Source of the DNA: Sinorhizobium sp. A49
GTDB taxonomy: Bacteria; Pseudomonadota; Alphaproteobacteria; Rhizobiales; Rhizobiaceae
Length of the DNA stretch: 64,000 nucleotides
Direction: 5' to 3'
NCBI RefSeq assembly: GCF_002002725.1
Contig: NZ_MUNW01000055.1
Coordinates: 248,001-312,000, forward strand
Made by a program: the position numbers and the translations under genes. The notes beneath the pieces were generated by a model. It worked only from the letters and a program-made list of their open reading frames with translations. It had not been told where the DNA came from and searched no databases. This document shows, in pieces, positions 9,016 to 18,637 of the stretch (its first letter is position 1; every line of letters starts with the position of its first letter).

Positions 9016-9987
9016 TCAGTGCACTCTCGATCGCAGATGGTCGAGCGTCAGCGCCACGCCGGCCTCGAGATCGACACGCGGGGAAAGGCCATAGGTGGCC
9101 TGCAGCGCCGTATCGCCGCAACGGTAGAACACGCCCTCTGGCTTGTCTGACCGGCCCCTTATTTTCGGCTCCCATCCGATGCCGCGGCTGACCAGCCGGG
9201 CGAGTTCTATGAACGAGGTGGCGACGCCGGTAGAGATGTTGAGACATCCGCCGTTCTGCAGCCGGGTAAAGGTTCTCCAGACGAAGTCGATGCAGTCGGA
9301 GATATGGATGAAGTCGCGGCACTGCCGGCCGGAGCCCCAGACGAAGACTTCCTCCGCCCCCCGCTCTTCGAGCAATCGCCTGCAGATTGCCGGGAACGGA
9401 TAGCTCAGATCCTGATCCTCGCCATAGCCGCTGAACGGGCGATAGGCGACCGCCCGACCGCCATAATTCTCGACATACAGCTTCATCAGATATTCGCCGC
9501 TGAGCTTCGCCCAGCCATAGCTCAGATCCGGAACGCCGATGCTGGCCTCGAAACCGATCATGTCTTCGCTGAGCTTCCGATAGGCTTCCGGTCGTTGCAG
9601 GCTCACGGGATAGGCAGCGCTGGAGCTGAAATAGACGACCGATCCCGGCCGCGTGCGCGCTGCCCAGCGCCACATATCGGTGTCGACAGCGAGATCCTCG
9701 GCGACCAGAAGCGTCTGTGTTTCCAGCATGACGCGACCGCCGACCATGGCGGCCAGATGAAACACCATGTCGAACCGGTCGTCGGCGCGATCGAAATAGC
9801 GGCGGCAATCCTCCTCGATAAGAGAGAAGCCACCCTTTGGCGGGTTCGGCCATTCGGCGGGACGCATCGCGCCGGTTCCGCGCGCGAGCTTGTCGACGCA
9901 AACGACATCGACACCCTCCGATATCAGCTTGCCGCAGAGATGGCGTCCCACAAATCCGGCTCCGCCGGTCACCAATGCACGCACCAT
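9016..9987 (-). CDS. NAD-dependent epimerase/dehydratase (extended SDR)
   Basis: 323 residues with the Rossmann motif TGGAGFVG at the N terminus, HLAAMVGG, the SSSAAY region and the active-site pair YGWAK (YxxxK). This is the arrangement of UDP-glucose 4-epimerase and GDP-sugar epimerases, which change nucleotide sugars for polysaccharide synthesis. The start is 11 bp from the end of the upstream glycosyltransferase on the same strand, so the two form a small surface-carbohydrate operon. The sugar is not identifiable. Confidence 0.85.
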   Translation of the reverse strand: MVRALVTGGAGFVGRHLCGKLISEGVDVVCVDKLARGTGAMRPAEWPNPPKGGFSLIEEDCRRYFDRADDRFDMVFHLAAMVGGRVMLETQTLLVAEDLAVDTDMWRWAARTRPGSVVYFSSSAAYPVSLQRPEAYRKLSEDMIGFEASIGVPDLSYGWAKLSGEYLMKLYVENYGGRAVAYRPFSGYGEDQDLSYPFPAICRRLLEERGAEEVFVWGSGRQCRDFIHISDCIDFVWRTFTRLQNGGCLNISTGVATSFIELARLVSRGIGWEPKIRGRSDKPEGVFYRCGDTALQATYGLSPRVDLEAGVALTLDHLRSRVH

Positions 9988-9998
9988 CCCCCTGCCTT

Positions 9999-11273
9999 TC
10001 AGATCCGGCCGGCCATTTCAAACTCTTGTCGGGCAGGCCGCCCCATTGCCTCTTTCAGCTTGTCGCGCGTCACGAATTTGAGCCGGCCGGAGTAGATGTC
10101 GACGATCCGCTGGCTCCATTCGGCTCTTGAGGGCGCAACGCTCTTGCCATAGGCGAAAGCCCCCCTGCTCAGATGCCGGACCAGAGCGTCGCTCTCCATC
10201 AGTGCCATGATCTCGGCAAGAGATTCTGCATTGCCGCTCTCGAACACCAGCCCTGCCTGGTGCTGCTCGATCTCCGTGGCAATCAACGCATTGCTGCTGG
10301 CGATCACTGGTATCCCGCACATCAGTGCCTCGGCGGCCACCAGACCATAGGGTTCCGGCATCCTTGACGGCATGAAGAAATAGCGCGCCCGGGATGCGAC
10401 AGCGGCAACCTCGTCGACATCGAGCCAGCCTGGAACATAACAGTGCGGAAGAGCGTGCTGGATCTCCTCGAGCAACGGCCCCCTTCCGATCAAGGTCGCA
10501 GCCTTCCCCGTGGCGTTGAGCGCCTCGGCGAGGGTTCGAACGCCCTTTTCCACCGACATGCGACCAAGAAACATGGGGCGGCTGTTCCTCCAGGCCTCGA
10601 CCGGGGATTGCGTGAGCGGCGTCGACGGCGTACGCAACGTCAGGAAGTTTCGAAGCGGGCCTTCGCTGAGATAAGGCTCCATGCCCTCATGGACGAGAAT
10701 GACCCCGACGCGGCTCCAAAATGCCTCGCCCGCGGCAGTCTGGGTCATCGACCGGGCGAACCGCCACAGTTTGTGAAGGTAGTTGCGTTTGTCGCAAGCG
10801 CTCGCAAGGCAACCGGCAGATAGCGGCTTCTCAGCGCAGATCTCACCCTTGTCGTAGTGGACATAGGCACCGTTCGGGCAGGACAGGAAGAAGTCATGCG
10901 CGGTGACGATGACCTTGGCCTTGCTGCGCGCAAGCGCGTGAAAGATCGAGGGCGACAGGATCTGCGACCAGCCGTGGACATGAACGACCGTTGCGTCGCT
11001 GCGGGTATCGAGCAAGCGGCGCAAGGCGCGGTAGGCGCGGCGGTTGAAATTCCTGTCGAACAGGTTTGTGAAGCGGACGCCGTCACGCAAGGGGCGCTCC
11101 CCCAAAGCCTTGACCTCGACACCCGGGAAACGCGAGCGAATGCCGGCACCGTCGTCACCGACCAGAACGGCACAATCGAGCCCCGCCGCAACGCCAGCCT
11201 CAAGACATTGAAGCGCAACCTTGGTTGCACCCCCCAGGGCCTCCGATACGTCGTTGACAACGATAAGCCGCAT
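9999..11273 (-). CDS. Glycosyltransferase family 4 (GT-B fold)
   Basis: 424 residues from the ATG at 11273. A GTG two codons upstream is possible, but the GAGAGGCGAG ribosome-binding site suits the ATG. The N-terminal half is a Rossmann-like acceptor domain (VVNDVSEALGGATKVA, VVHVHGWSQ, TAHDFFLSCPNG). The C-terminal half carries MFLGRMSVEKGV, the MPSRMPEPYGLVAAEALMCG donor-site E-x7-E region and PVIASS, typical of GT4. It transfers a nucleotide-activated sugar to an unknown acceptor, and it precedes the epimerase gene in one transcription unit. Confidence 0.87.
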   Translation of the reverse strand: MRLIVVNDVSEALGGATKVALQCLEAGVAAGLDCAVLVGDDGAGIRSRFPGVEVKALGERPLRDGVRFTNLFDRNFNRRAYRALRRLLDTRSDATVVHVHGWSQILSPSIFHALARSKAKVIVTAHDFFLSCPNGAYVHYDKGEICAEKPLSAGCLASACDKRNYLHKLWRFARSMTQTAAGEAFWSRVGVILVHEGMEPYLSEGPLRNFLTLRTPSTPLTQSPVEAWRNSRPMFLGRMSVEKGVRTLAEALNATGKAATLIGRGPLLEEIQHALPHCYVPGWLDVDEVAAVASRARYFFMPSRMPEPYGLVAAEALMCGIPVIASSNALIATEIEQHQAGLVFESGNAESLAEIMALMESDALVRHLSRGAFAYGKSVAPSRAEWSQRIVDIYSGRLKFVTRDKLKEAMGRPARQEFEMAGRI

Positions 11274-11538
11274 GAACACTCGCCTCTCGGAGACTTTAAC
11301 TGCGCGACCTGGTTTCCTTCATTTCGCCGCCTGTTGCAGCCAATTTGCAAGCCATCAATTTGCAGTAGACGATGCTAATGTATGACTAGACTAACGCCGC
11401 GTGACCCGCTTGAAAGGATGCCTGCTGGCACGTCGCAACGGCTGAGGGAAGGTGCCGCGACCCATGGAATGACCCCGCACCCGGTCCGTCCTGGGCGGGC
11501 AAGAGAAGCACGCGCCTGGCTCGGCTCCGGCGCTGCTG

Positions 11539-12126
11539 CTACTTTGCCAGAACGTATAGGCCGTAAAGCACAATGAGCGCTGCAGCACCGATGGCCGCGA
11601 TCAAGCCCAAGCGCTTCTCGATGAAGTGCCGCACCGTTTCTCCGTGCCGGCGAAGGACCGCCGCGAGGATGAAAAAGCGCGCGCCGCGGGTGATGACCGC
11701 CGATGCGATGAACATGCCAAGGCTGACATTGGCGGCACCGGACAGGATGGTGACCACCTTCATCGGGGGAACATGCGCGAGCCCCGATGTCACCAACAGA
11801 AGCACGACCGCTTCCATGTCGACGGAAGCGCGCATGGATTCGAATGCATCGAACTTGCCGTAGAACTGCAGGATCGGACGGGCGATGGCGTCGAAGGCAT
11901 AGTGCCCCAGGAACCAGCCGGCGATGCCGCCAAGCACCGAGAACAGGGTGGCGAGGAAGGCATAACGATAGGCCCGATGCGGTTTTGCCAGCACCATCGG
12001 CAGGAACAGGACGTCGGCCGGAACCACGAAGATCGAGCTTTCGACGAAGGCGACAAGCGCCAGCCACCAGGCCGCCGACTTTCGGCCAGCGAGGTCCATC
12101 GTCCAATTGTACAAACTGCGAAGCAT
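11539..12126 (-). CDS. YqaA/DedA-like integral membrane protein
   Basis: 195 residues from the ATG at 12126 (MLRSLYNW); a longer upstream frame is non-typical and Gly/Ser-rich. Four or so hydrophobic stretches are seen: WWLALVAFVESSIFVVPADVLFL, the segment before GWFLGHYAF, the one before GARFFILAA, and a C-terminal LIAAIGAAALIVLYG helix. The FVESSIFVVPAD region resembles the re-entrant loop of YqaA (SNARE-associated/VTT) proteins, which are linked to lipid scrambling or membrane homeostasis. It is divergent from the flavoprotein gene at 12462. Confidence 0.75.
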   Translation of the reverse strand: MLRSLYNWTMDLAGRKSAAWWLALVAFVESSIFVVPADVLFLPMVLAKPHRAYRYAFLATLFSVLGGIAGWFLGHYAFDAIARPILQFYGKFDAFESMRASVDMEAVVLLLVTSGLAHVPPMKVVTILSGAANVSLGMFIASAVITRGARFFILAAVLRRHGETVRHFIEKRLGLIAAIGAAALIVLYGLYVLAK

Positions 12127-12375
12127 GGCAAATCCGGTCGTTGATGGGCGTCCCCCGTGGGACCCTGGCGGGAAGCGTTCCAATCGTCCGGGGCAGAAGC
12201 CAGAGACTCACCCCGCATCGATAGGGTGCAATCCGTTAGCAAACGGGCGGATTTTTGTCTGTCCGGAAATCGCGCCGCGCAATTCCCATTGTCCTGGCCA
12301 CCTCGCCTCACCGCAGAGGTTCGCGCTGACGACCGAGCCGGATCAGTCCTGTTGGCGCCGTATCGTCTGCCACCA

Positions 12376-12437
12376 TCACGTAACTTTTATTGCTTCATGA
12401 TATTGAAAAACACCACTCATGTAACTTATTAAGATAC
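12376..12437. promoter_or_regulatory. Repeated GTAACTT elements in the divergent promoter region
   Basis: TCACGTAACTT (12376-12386) and TCATGTAACTT (12417-12427) are direct repeats 41 bp apart, about four helical turns. The second is half of an inverted repeat, GTAACTT-ATT-AAGATAC (12421-12437, one mismatch), that ends 24 bp before the flavoprotein ATG. Such short dyads are typical of operators. The Rrf2 regulator encoded just downstream is the natural candidate ligand, but that is inference. The whole 12127-12461 intergenic region otherwise shows no gene. Confidence 0.45.
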
Positions 12438-12461
12438 GATATTCACGAAACGAGGCCCGAT

Positions 12462-13349
12462 ATGACCCATGACGTACTCATCCTCGGCGGCAGTTACGCC
12501 GGGCTTTCCGCCGGTCTTCAACTCGCGCGCGCACGCCGGAAGGTGTTGGTGATCGACACCGGGTTGCGGCGGAACCGTTTCGCCCGCACGTCGCACGGCT
12601 TCCTCACCCAGGATGGCAACACTCCGGCAGATATTGCCGCCGAAGCCCGCGCGCAGTTGATGGAATACCGGACGGTCGAGTGGCTGCAGGCTGAGGCCAC
12701 CCATGCCGAACGCGCGCAGGATGGCTTCAAGGTCGCCCTGCGGCAGGGCCCGGACATTACCGGAAAGCGGCTTGTCCTCGCCACTGGTGTCACCGACGTC
12801 CTGCCGGAGCTTGAAGGCCTTGCCGATCGCTGGGGCAAAAGCGTCTTCCACTGCCCGTATTGCCACGGTTACGAACTCGACGAGGGCAGCATCGGCGTGC
12901 TCGCGACATCGCCCCAATCGATGCATCAGGCCTTGATGCTGCCGGACTGGGGTCCAACGACGTTCTTTCTCAACGGAGCATTCGAACCCGATGCGGACCA
13001 GTTGCAGCAGCTTGCACGGCGGAATGTGACGGTGGAGCATGGCATCGTCCAAAGGCTCGATGGTGGACGGGCGGACGTTGTCATGCGGGACGGACGGGTG
13101 CTGCCAATGGATGGCCTGTTCACCACCACCAGGACGGTGGTCTCGGCGCCCTTTGCCGAACAGCTCGGCTGCATTTTCGATGACGGCCCGCTCGGACGCT
13201 ACATCCGAACCGATGCCATGAAGGCCACGACGGTTGCCGGCGTCTTTGCCTGCGGCGATGCGGCACGGCCGACGGGATCGGTCGCACTGGCTGTCGGCGA
13301 TGGGGCGATGGCGGGTGCTGCCACCCACCGATCCCTCATGTTCGACTGA
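12462..13349 (+). CDS. NAD(P)/FAD-dependent oxidoreductase, thioredoxin-reductase-like
   Basis: 295 residues. The FAD-binding start is DVLILGGSYAGLSAG, the redox-type Cys pair is HCPYCHGYE (CxxC) and the FAD-closing motif is GVFACGDAARPTGSV. The ATG at 12462 gives the usual compact N terminus; in-frame upstream codons do not fit the family. The protein is slightly shorter than classical TrxB and looks like the small TrxR-like group found beside Rrf2 regulators. The electron partner is unknown. It is followed by the Rrf2 regulator gene, 107 bp downstream on the same strand. Confidence 0.85.
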   Translation: MTHDVLILGGSYAGLSAGLQLARARRKVLVIDTGLRRNRFARTSHGFLTQDGNTPADIAAEARAQLMEYRTVEWLQAEATHAERAQDGFKVALRQGPDITGKRLVLATGVTDVLPELEGLADRWGKSVFHCPYCHGYELDEGSIGVLATSPQSMHQALMLPDWGPTTFFLNGAFEPDADQLQQLARRNVTVEHGIVQRLDGGRADVVMRDGRVLPMDGLFTTTRTVVSAPFAEQLGCIFDDGPLGRYIRTDAMKATTVAGVFACGDAARPTGSVALAVGDGAMAGAATHRSLMFD

Positions 13350-13456
13350 GGCGCCGATCGCGGCAGGTCCCGGCAACACCCTGCTGAACACCGGGACTGC
13401 GGGCTCCCCTGGCCCGCACGATCCGTGTTATCAAAGGAAAACAGGGAAGATTGCCA

Positions 13457-13933
13457 TTGCGACAGGACGGAAGACTCTCACGCTTGCTGCATGTATTGCT
13501 GCACATGGAAAAGCATGCGGACCCAATGACATCAGAGACGATCGCCCGGATGCTCGGCACGAATTCCGTCGTCGTGCGCCGCACGATGGCCGGACTTCGC
13601 GACGCCGGTTACGTATCGTCGGAAAAGGGCCATGGCGGCGGCTGGACATTGTCGCGACCGCTTTGCGATTTCACCCTCCTCGATGTCTATCGAACGATCG
13701 GCAGCCCAGGTTTCTTCGCCATGGGTGTCGCCACCGACGAACCGAAATGCCTGGTCGAACAGGCCGTCAATGCGGCACTGGAGCGAACGCTCGATGAGGC
13801 CGAGGCCCTGCTGCTCGCGCGCCTCGGCGAGATTGCCGTTTCAGATATCGCCGCAGATTTCGAGCGGCGCTACGGCGCTGCCATGGGCAACAGGTTGCCC
13901 TCATGTGCAGACCACCCGAACAGGTCAGATTGA
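13457..13933 (+). CDS. Rrf2 family transcriptional regulator
   Basis: 158 residues with the Rrf2 winged helix: RQDGRLSRLLHVLLHM, SETIARMLGTNSVVVRRTMAGLRDAGY (recognition helix), and the wing GHGGGWTLSR. The Fe-S-ligand Cys cluster of IscR/NsrR is absent; only one Cys (EPKCLVEQ) precedes the dimer helix, so it may use a thiol or another signal. I prefer TTG at 13457 (GGGAAGA seven bases upstream) to TTG at 13451. It probably regulates the flavoprotein gene before it, a common pairing in rhizobia. Confidence 0.85.
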   Translation: MRQDGRLSRLLHVLLHMEKHADPMTSETIARMLGTNSVVVRRTMAGLRDAGYVSSEKGHGGGWTLSRPLCDFTLLDVYRTIGSPGFFAMGVATDEPKCLVEQAVNAALERTLDEAEALLLARLGEIAVSDIAADFERRYGAAMGNRLPSCADHPNRSD

Positions 13934-14106
13934 GCAAACCGACAGCGCAATTGCGCCATCCGTTCCACCTCGACATCCCCCAAGCGGGTGGCGGTCGTAA
14001 AGATTGTATTTAATCTTTTCCGGTAAGTTTCCGTTAGCAATTTCACATCAATGGGATCCCGGCGGCACTGTCTCTCGCCGCCGACAAGTTTTGCGTACGG
14101 GTGCTC

Positions 14107-15138
14107 ATGCGTTTCTCAGCTGTGCCAGCAATATTCCTTACCTGTCTTGTTTTGGCAGGCTGCACGTCCAGTTCGGCGCTGGACACGATCGTGCCGCAGC
14201 AGCCGTCGCGCGAAACGACGAGCTCGGTCATCCCCGCCTCTCCTGTGCCATCGGCCAGTGTCGGCGTCGCTCAAGCGCAAACAGCGCCGCCGCAGGAGGT
14301 ACTCGCCTGGGCCGGAGCAGTGCCGGAACCGGAAGCCTTCCGGCCGGAAGCCAAGACGGTTGCAACACCAATGCCGCTGGAGCGGCCCGTTGCCGCGATC
14401 GTGCCGGCAACACCTGCGGTTCTGACGACCCCGGGTACCCGCACGCAAATTTACGGACACCGTTTCCGCGACGCCAAGCCGATCAACTTCGGTCGCGCAT
14501 CGCCGCGCAAGATGGCCGTGCATGGCGTCGACGTGTCGCGCTGGCAGGGCGAGATTGACTGGGTCAAGCTGCGCACGCAGGGCGCCAACTTCGCCTACAT
14601 CAAAGCAACCGATGGCGGGGACCATCTCGATCCGATGTTCAAGAAGAACTGGCGCAAGGCGAAGGAAGCCGGGCTGAAGCGCGGCGCCTACCATTTCTTC
14701 TACTGGTGCCGCACGGCCGGCGAGCAGGCCGACTGGTTCATTCGCAACGTTCCGCGGGAAGCCGGCGCGCTGCCGCCTGTCATCGACGTCGAATACAATG
14801 GCGAGTCCAGCTGCAAGCGGCGCCTGTCGCGCGCCCGCGTGCTTGAAAAGATGCAGGTCTTCATGGACAAGCTCGAGGCGCATTATGGCCAGCGCCCGAT
14901 CATCTATACCGCCCCGGATTTTTATGCCAACAACCTGTCGGGCGAACTGCTCGATTACCCGTTCTGGCTGCGCTCCGTGGCAGCGCATCCCTCAAAGCGG
15001 TATCCGGGCCGCAAGTGGGTGTTCTGGCAGTATTCGGGCTCCGGCCTCTCGCACGGCGTCGAGGGCAAGATCGACCTCAATGTCTTCCACGGCAATGAAA
15101 ACGAATGGCAGAACTGGCTCGCCCGGCGCGCAAGCTAG
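14107..15138 (+). CDS. GH25 muramidase-like lipoprotein
   Basis: 343 residues. The N terminus is a lipoprotein signal ending in the lipobox LVLAGC, so the mature protein is lipid-anchored. A Pro/Ala-rich linker of about 100 residues leads to the GH25 domain, from VHGVDVSRWQGEIDW on, with IKATDGGDHLDP, GAYHFFYWC, PVIDVEYNGES and WVFWQYSGSG. The Asp of HGVDVS and the acids in VIDVEYN match the GH25 active site. GH25 enzymes cleave peptidoglycan. A host-facing or cell-wall remodelling role is possible but not shown. Confidence 0.9.
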   Translation: MRFSAVPAIFLTCLVLAGCTSSSALDTIVPQQPSRETTSSVIPASPVPSASVGVAQAQTAPPQEVLAWAGAVPEPEAFRPEAKTVATPMPLERPVAAIVPATPAVLTTPGTRTQIYGHRFRDAKPINFGRASPRKMAVHGVDVSRWQGEIDWVKLRTQGANFAYIKATDGGDHLDPMFKKNWRKAKEAGLKRGAYHFFYWCRTAGEQADWFIRNVPREAGALPPVIDVEYNGESSCKRRLSRARVLEKMQVFMDKLEAHYGQRPIIYTAPDFYANNLSGELLDYPFWLRSVAAHPSKRYPGRKWVFWQYSGSGLSHGVEGKIDLNVFHGNENEWQNWLARRAS

Positions 15139-15420
15139 GGCACATCGTGCCAAGACGCGCAGCAATCTTGCGATCGCGGCATGCGTAGCGACAAGGACTG
15201 CGGCAAGCACGCCTCAAAGATCGCGACGCGCTTTGGGCTGACATAAAGACTTGGGCGTCTGATGTGCGCCCGGTTTGCCCGAAGCCTGCTTCACTTCCGG
15301 TCTGTCCCTTTGCCGGCTGCGCGAGCGCTCCCTACCCGCCCCGTCCGGCGCGTTAGGCCCCTGCCTGAAGCCCAACTCCAAATTCGCGGTGAATGCTGTC
15401 TGGATTGCGCATAGGCGGCC

Positions 15421-15600
15421 CCAAAAGAAAAAGCCTGCCGCGGGAGGAGGTGCGGCAGGCTCTTAAAGGGATTGAATGGCAACTGGGAGGAGGAGTGTTG
15501 CCATTCCGGCAGGCGCTCGTTGGGAGGAGGAGAAAGCGCCTGCAGACACGAAGCTTTGCGGGAGGAGGTGCATCGCTTCGATGAGTTGACTATACAAGAA
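15421..15600 (-). ncRNA. Anti-Shine-Dalgarno small RNA, four CCTCCTCCC hairpin loops (alpha-r14-like)
   Basis: Read on the minus strand, four hairpins each expose CCTCCTCCC in the loop (plus-strand GGGAGGAGG at 15560-15568, 15522-15530, 15485-15493 and 15442-15450). Stems are CGAAGC/GCTTCG (15549-15580), GCAGGCGCT/AGCGCCTGC (15509-15543), GAATGGCAAC/GTTGCCATTC (15474-15506) and GCCTGCCGC/GCGGCAGGC (15433-15460). The last is followed by a T-rich tail, an intrinsic terminator. Alpha-r14 RNAs carry this ultraconserved loop, which can pair with ribosome-binding sites. The 5' end is uncertain. No protein gene is seen in 15139-15946. Confidence 0.85.
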
Positions 15601-15946
15601 ACCGGTCGGTTTCGTAGAGCAGAGTTCGCAGAGCAGCCATGCGCCCAGCGCCGGTCGGATGGCTCGCAACATCGGTCCAACGACAGAAAATCGGCCAAAA
15701 CGGGCTTGAACCTGCCCTTCGCAAGGTCGAGAGCCGATCCGCCGTCAGCAGCAAAATTCAATTATAGCAAAGACTTGCTTCGCAAGAAGCACCCGCGATC
15801 GCCGCCGTCACGCCCATGTCACGGGAACGGTCCCACAAACCGTGTTATAAAATGCCGTCATCGCGTGTCTTAGACATCCCTCCGCCAACGGTTGTGGATG
15901 CGAGAAGCATTGAAAGCCCATGCAAAACGGAAAGGAACGGCGGACC

Positions 15947-16204
15947 ATGCCCCGCTACATGTACCATATCCATGCGGCCGGCGTGACGAGCCGCGATCAG
16001 GCCGGCAAACAGCACCCCAATGACGGCCGCGCGGTCGCTTACGGACAACTCATCGCCGACGAACTTGCCGAGGAATACGAATATCGTGGCGCAATCGTTG
16101 ACGTCCTCTCGCCAAGCGGACGCCTGATCGCTCGTCTGGTTTCAAGCCGGGCTTTCCCGCCATGGCTGCAATCCACGCCACCAGCGCAGCGCGCACTTCA
16201 CTGA
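15947..16204 (+). CDS. Small DUF6894-like protein
   Basis: An 85-residue protein starting MPRYMYHIHAAG, followed by the D/DG-type strand and a helix (DGRAVAYGQLIADELAEEY) and ending in a variable tail. The N-terminal [M]-P-R-Y-x-F/Y-H-I-H pattern and length suit the small DUF6894 proteins that are abundant in rhizobia and have no known function. The ATG at 15947 is preferred over the in-frame upstream start at 15920. Family assignment is from memory of the pattern and is moderate. Confidence 0.55.
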   Translation: MPRYMYHIHAAGVTSRDQAGKQHPNDGRAVAYGQLIADELAEEYEYRGAIVDVLSPSGRLIARLVSSRAFPPWLQSTPPAQRALH

Positions 16205-16353
16205 TGCTCACGGAATAGAGAACACGAAGGCCGCAGCCATCGCCAAGGCGGCAACAATACCGGCGGACGGGCATGCCGAACGACGTTTGGCCCGCCCGCC
16301 CGCGATCTTCCACAAGATCCGGGAGCGGCACGCGTTGCAGCCACACGAGCGAG

Positions 16354-16815
16354 CTATCGCCGCCTTGAGCGCGACGCAAGGACGTTGCGGATCGAAAAGC
16401 TGGAATGGATCCGCAGGACGCCGGGGAGCTTTGCGAGGATCTCCTTGTGGATGCGCTCGAAGTCGCCTGCATTTTCGACCTCCACCCGCAACAGATAATC
16501 GGAACCGCCGGTCATCAGGTAGCACTCCTGGATTTCCGGATGCTTTCTGACCGCCGCCTCGAAGCGATTGAGGTGCTCCTCCGTCTGGCGTTCCAGCGTG
16601 ATGTTGATGATCACTGCAATGGCGTTGTCGCCATCGACGTTGCCCACCAGCGCGGTGTAGCCCCGGATCACGCCACCCTGCTCCAGCAGATTGATGCGCC
16701 TTAGGCAGGCCGATGGCGACAGCCCCACTTCTGCCGCAAGCTTGGTGTTGCTCATGCGCGCATCGAGGCGCAGCAGGCGAATGATGTTGCGATCGATCGC
16801 ATCAAGACCAGACAT
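16354..16815 (-). CDS. Lrp/AsnC family transcriptional regulator
   Basis: 153 residues from the ATG at 16815. A helix-turn-helix region (LDAIDRNIIRLLRLDARMSNTKLAAEVGLSPSACLRRINLLEQGGVI) is followed by the RAM ligand-binding domain (the GNVDGDNAIAVIINITLE and CYLMTGGSDYLLRVEVEN strands). It reads outward from the dadA promoter region (16816-17026). Lrp-type regulators commonly control the adjacent amino-acid dehydrogenase in response to the amino acid, as DadR does for dadA. Confidence 0.92.
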   Translation of the reverse strand: MSGLDAIDRNIIRLLRLDARMSNTKLAAEVGLSPSACLRRINLLEQGGVIRGYTALVGNVDGDNAIAVIINITLERQTEEHLNRFEAAVRKHPEIQECYLMTGGSDYLLRVEVENAGDFERIHKEILAKLPGVLRIHSSFSIRNVLASRSRRR

Positions 16816-17026
16816 GCAGATTCTTTCGTTTTTTCGCCGATCACTCCTAAAATCAGCGAATGCTCGAATTTTCAAGCGCTACTTCGCATGATCGTGCTCG
16901 ATTATTTCACTATGCTCTGAAGCGATTTCTGCCGGAGTTGGGGGACTTGGAGGTAGGCTGGCAAAAGCAAGCACCTCGTGTCGACCTCAGGCTGCTGGAC
17001 GATCGATCTGTGATCCTGAGGATGCG

Positions 17027-18280
17027 ATGAAGATTACCATTTTGGGCGCCGGCGTGATCGGCGTGACGTCTGCATATTATCTCGCCAAGGCCGGCCATGA
17101 GGTGACCGTGCTGGATCGCCAGCCGGGCCCGGCGCTGGAAACGAGCTTTGCCAATGCCGGCGAGATCTCGCCGGGCTACGCCTCTCCCTGGGCGGCGCCC
17201 GGGATTCCGCAAAAGGCGGTCAAATGGCTGTTCATGAAGCATGCGCCCCTGATCATCCGCCCGATGGCGGATGCCGCCACCTGGCGCTGGATGACGGCAA
17301 TGCTGCGCAATTGTACCTCGGCACGCTACGCCATCAACAAGGGACGCATGGTCCGCCTGGCCGAATACAGCCGCGATTGCCTGATTGCGCTGCGCGAGGA
17401 AACCGGCATCGCCTATGATCACCGCACGCAGGGCACCCTGCAACTGTTCCGGACCGCCAAACAGCTTGATGGCATCGGCAAGGACATCGAAGTGCTGAAG
17501 GCCGATGGCGTGCCGTTCGAAGTGCTCGACCCGGCAGGTTGCGTGGCCGCGGAACCCGGCCTGCAGCCGGTCCGCGACAAGATCGTCGGCGGCCTTCGGC
17601 TGCCGAATGACGAAACCGGCGACTGCTTCAAGTTCACCAACGAATTGCAGAAGCGCGCCGAGGCTCTCGGCGTCCAGTTCCGGTTCGGCGTCGACATCCG
17701 CCGGCTTCGGCAGGACGGCAACCGCATCGTCGCCGTCGAAACGGCGGAAGGCGAGATCCGTTCCGACATCTTCGTCGCCGCACTCGGCAGCTATACGCCG
17801 GCGCTCCTCAAGCCGCTCGGCCTTCGCCTGCCCGTCTATCCCGTGAAGGGTTACTCCATCACCGTGCCGATCGTCGACGAGACGCGTGCGCCGGTATCGA
17901 CGATCATGGACGAGACCTACAAGATCGCCATCACGCGGCTCGGCAATCGCATTCGTGTCGGCGGCATGGCGGAGATCGCCGGTTTCAACAACGACCTTCC
18001 CCAGACGCGTCGCGCGACACTCCAGCATTCGGTGGAAGATCTGTTCGGCGGCGCGGGCGACCAGAAGCAGGCAACCTTCTGGTCCGGGCTGCGACCGATG
18101 ACGCCGGATGGAACGCCGGTGATCGGCGCGACCCGCTTCGCGAACCTGTTCCTCAACTCCGGTCACGGCACGCTTGGCTGGACCATGGCCTGCGGCTCGG
18201 GCCGAGTCTTGAGCGATCTCATCAGCCGCGCCAAGCCCGAGATCGAAACAGCAGACCTGGCAATCAGCCGATATCATTGA
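17027..18280 (+). CDS. dadA: D-amino acid dehydrogenase small subunit
   Basis: 417 residues, the DadA length. The FAD-binding motif is [31 protein letters not shown], and conserved blocks [24 protein letters not shown] and [17 protein letters not shown] lead to the C-terminal [20 protein letters not shown]. It oxidises D-alanine and other D-amino acids to 2-oxo acids and ammonia, passing electrons to the respiratory chain. The divergent Lrp-type gene is its likely regulator. The alanine racemase usually paired with it is not in this window. Confidence 0.95.
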   Translation: MKITILGAGVIGVTSAYYLAKAGHEVTVLDRQPGPALETSFANAGEISPGYASPWAAPGIPQKAVKWLFMKHAPLIIRPMADAATWRWMTAMLRNCTSARYAINKGRMVRLAEYSRDCLIALREETGIAYDHRTQGTLQLFRTAKQLDGIGKDIEVLKADGVPFEVLDPAGCVAAEPGLQPVRDKIVGGLRLPNDETGDCFKFTNELQKRAEALGVQFRFGVDIRRLRQDGNRIVAVETAEGEIRSDIFVAALGSYTPALLKPLGLRLPVYPVKGYSITVPIVDETRAPVSTIMDETYKIAITRLGNRIRVGGMAEIAGFNNDLPQTRRATLQHSVEDLFGGAGDQKQATFWSGLRPMTPDGTPVIGATRFANLFLNSGHGTLGWTMACGSGRVLSDLISRAKPEIETADLAISRYH

Positions 18281-18637
18281 CGGCGCACGCAACGCGCCGG
18301 CGCTTCGCGGCAACGGCCGATGCCAAGATCGAACTGGCGCATCGGCAATCGACGCGCCACGTCCTCCACTTGGTTTGCCTCGAGGCCACGGACCCGGCGA
18401 AAGCGCTTGGAATGCGACGACACGTTGCGCGACGCGACGTTAAACAGTGACGGGGCCGCCGGCTCCGTCATCCGGCTGCAATGGCAGACCCGTTCGTTTT
18501 CTTTCGCTTGCGCTGAAAGCACTCGTACCCTCGCCCGCGACATACGAGCGAAGAGCAGTCGGCCAAGCACCCGACCGAGTACGTACTCGGCTCAATTCCA
18601 GACAACTCCGGTGGTCATCGCCTGTGCGCGTTCGGGA

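Noticed and set aside
15472-15873. Plus-strand ORF across the small RNA
   Set aside because: The region is explained by four anti-SD hairpins on the minus strand. The apparent ribosome-binding-like GGGAGGAGG runs are the complement of the loops.
16910-18313. 467-codon minus-strand frame opposite dadA
   Set aside because: Antisense shadow of dadA, without motifs.
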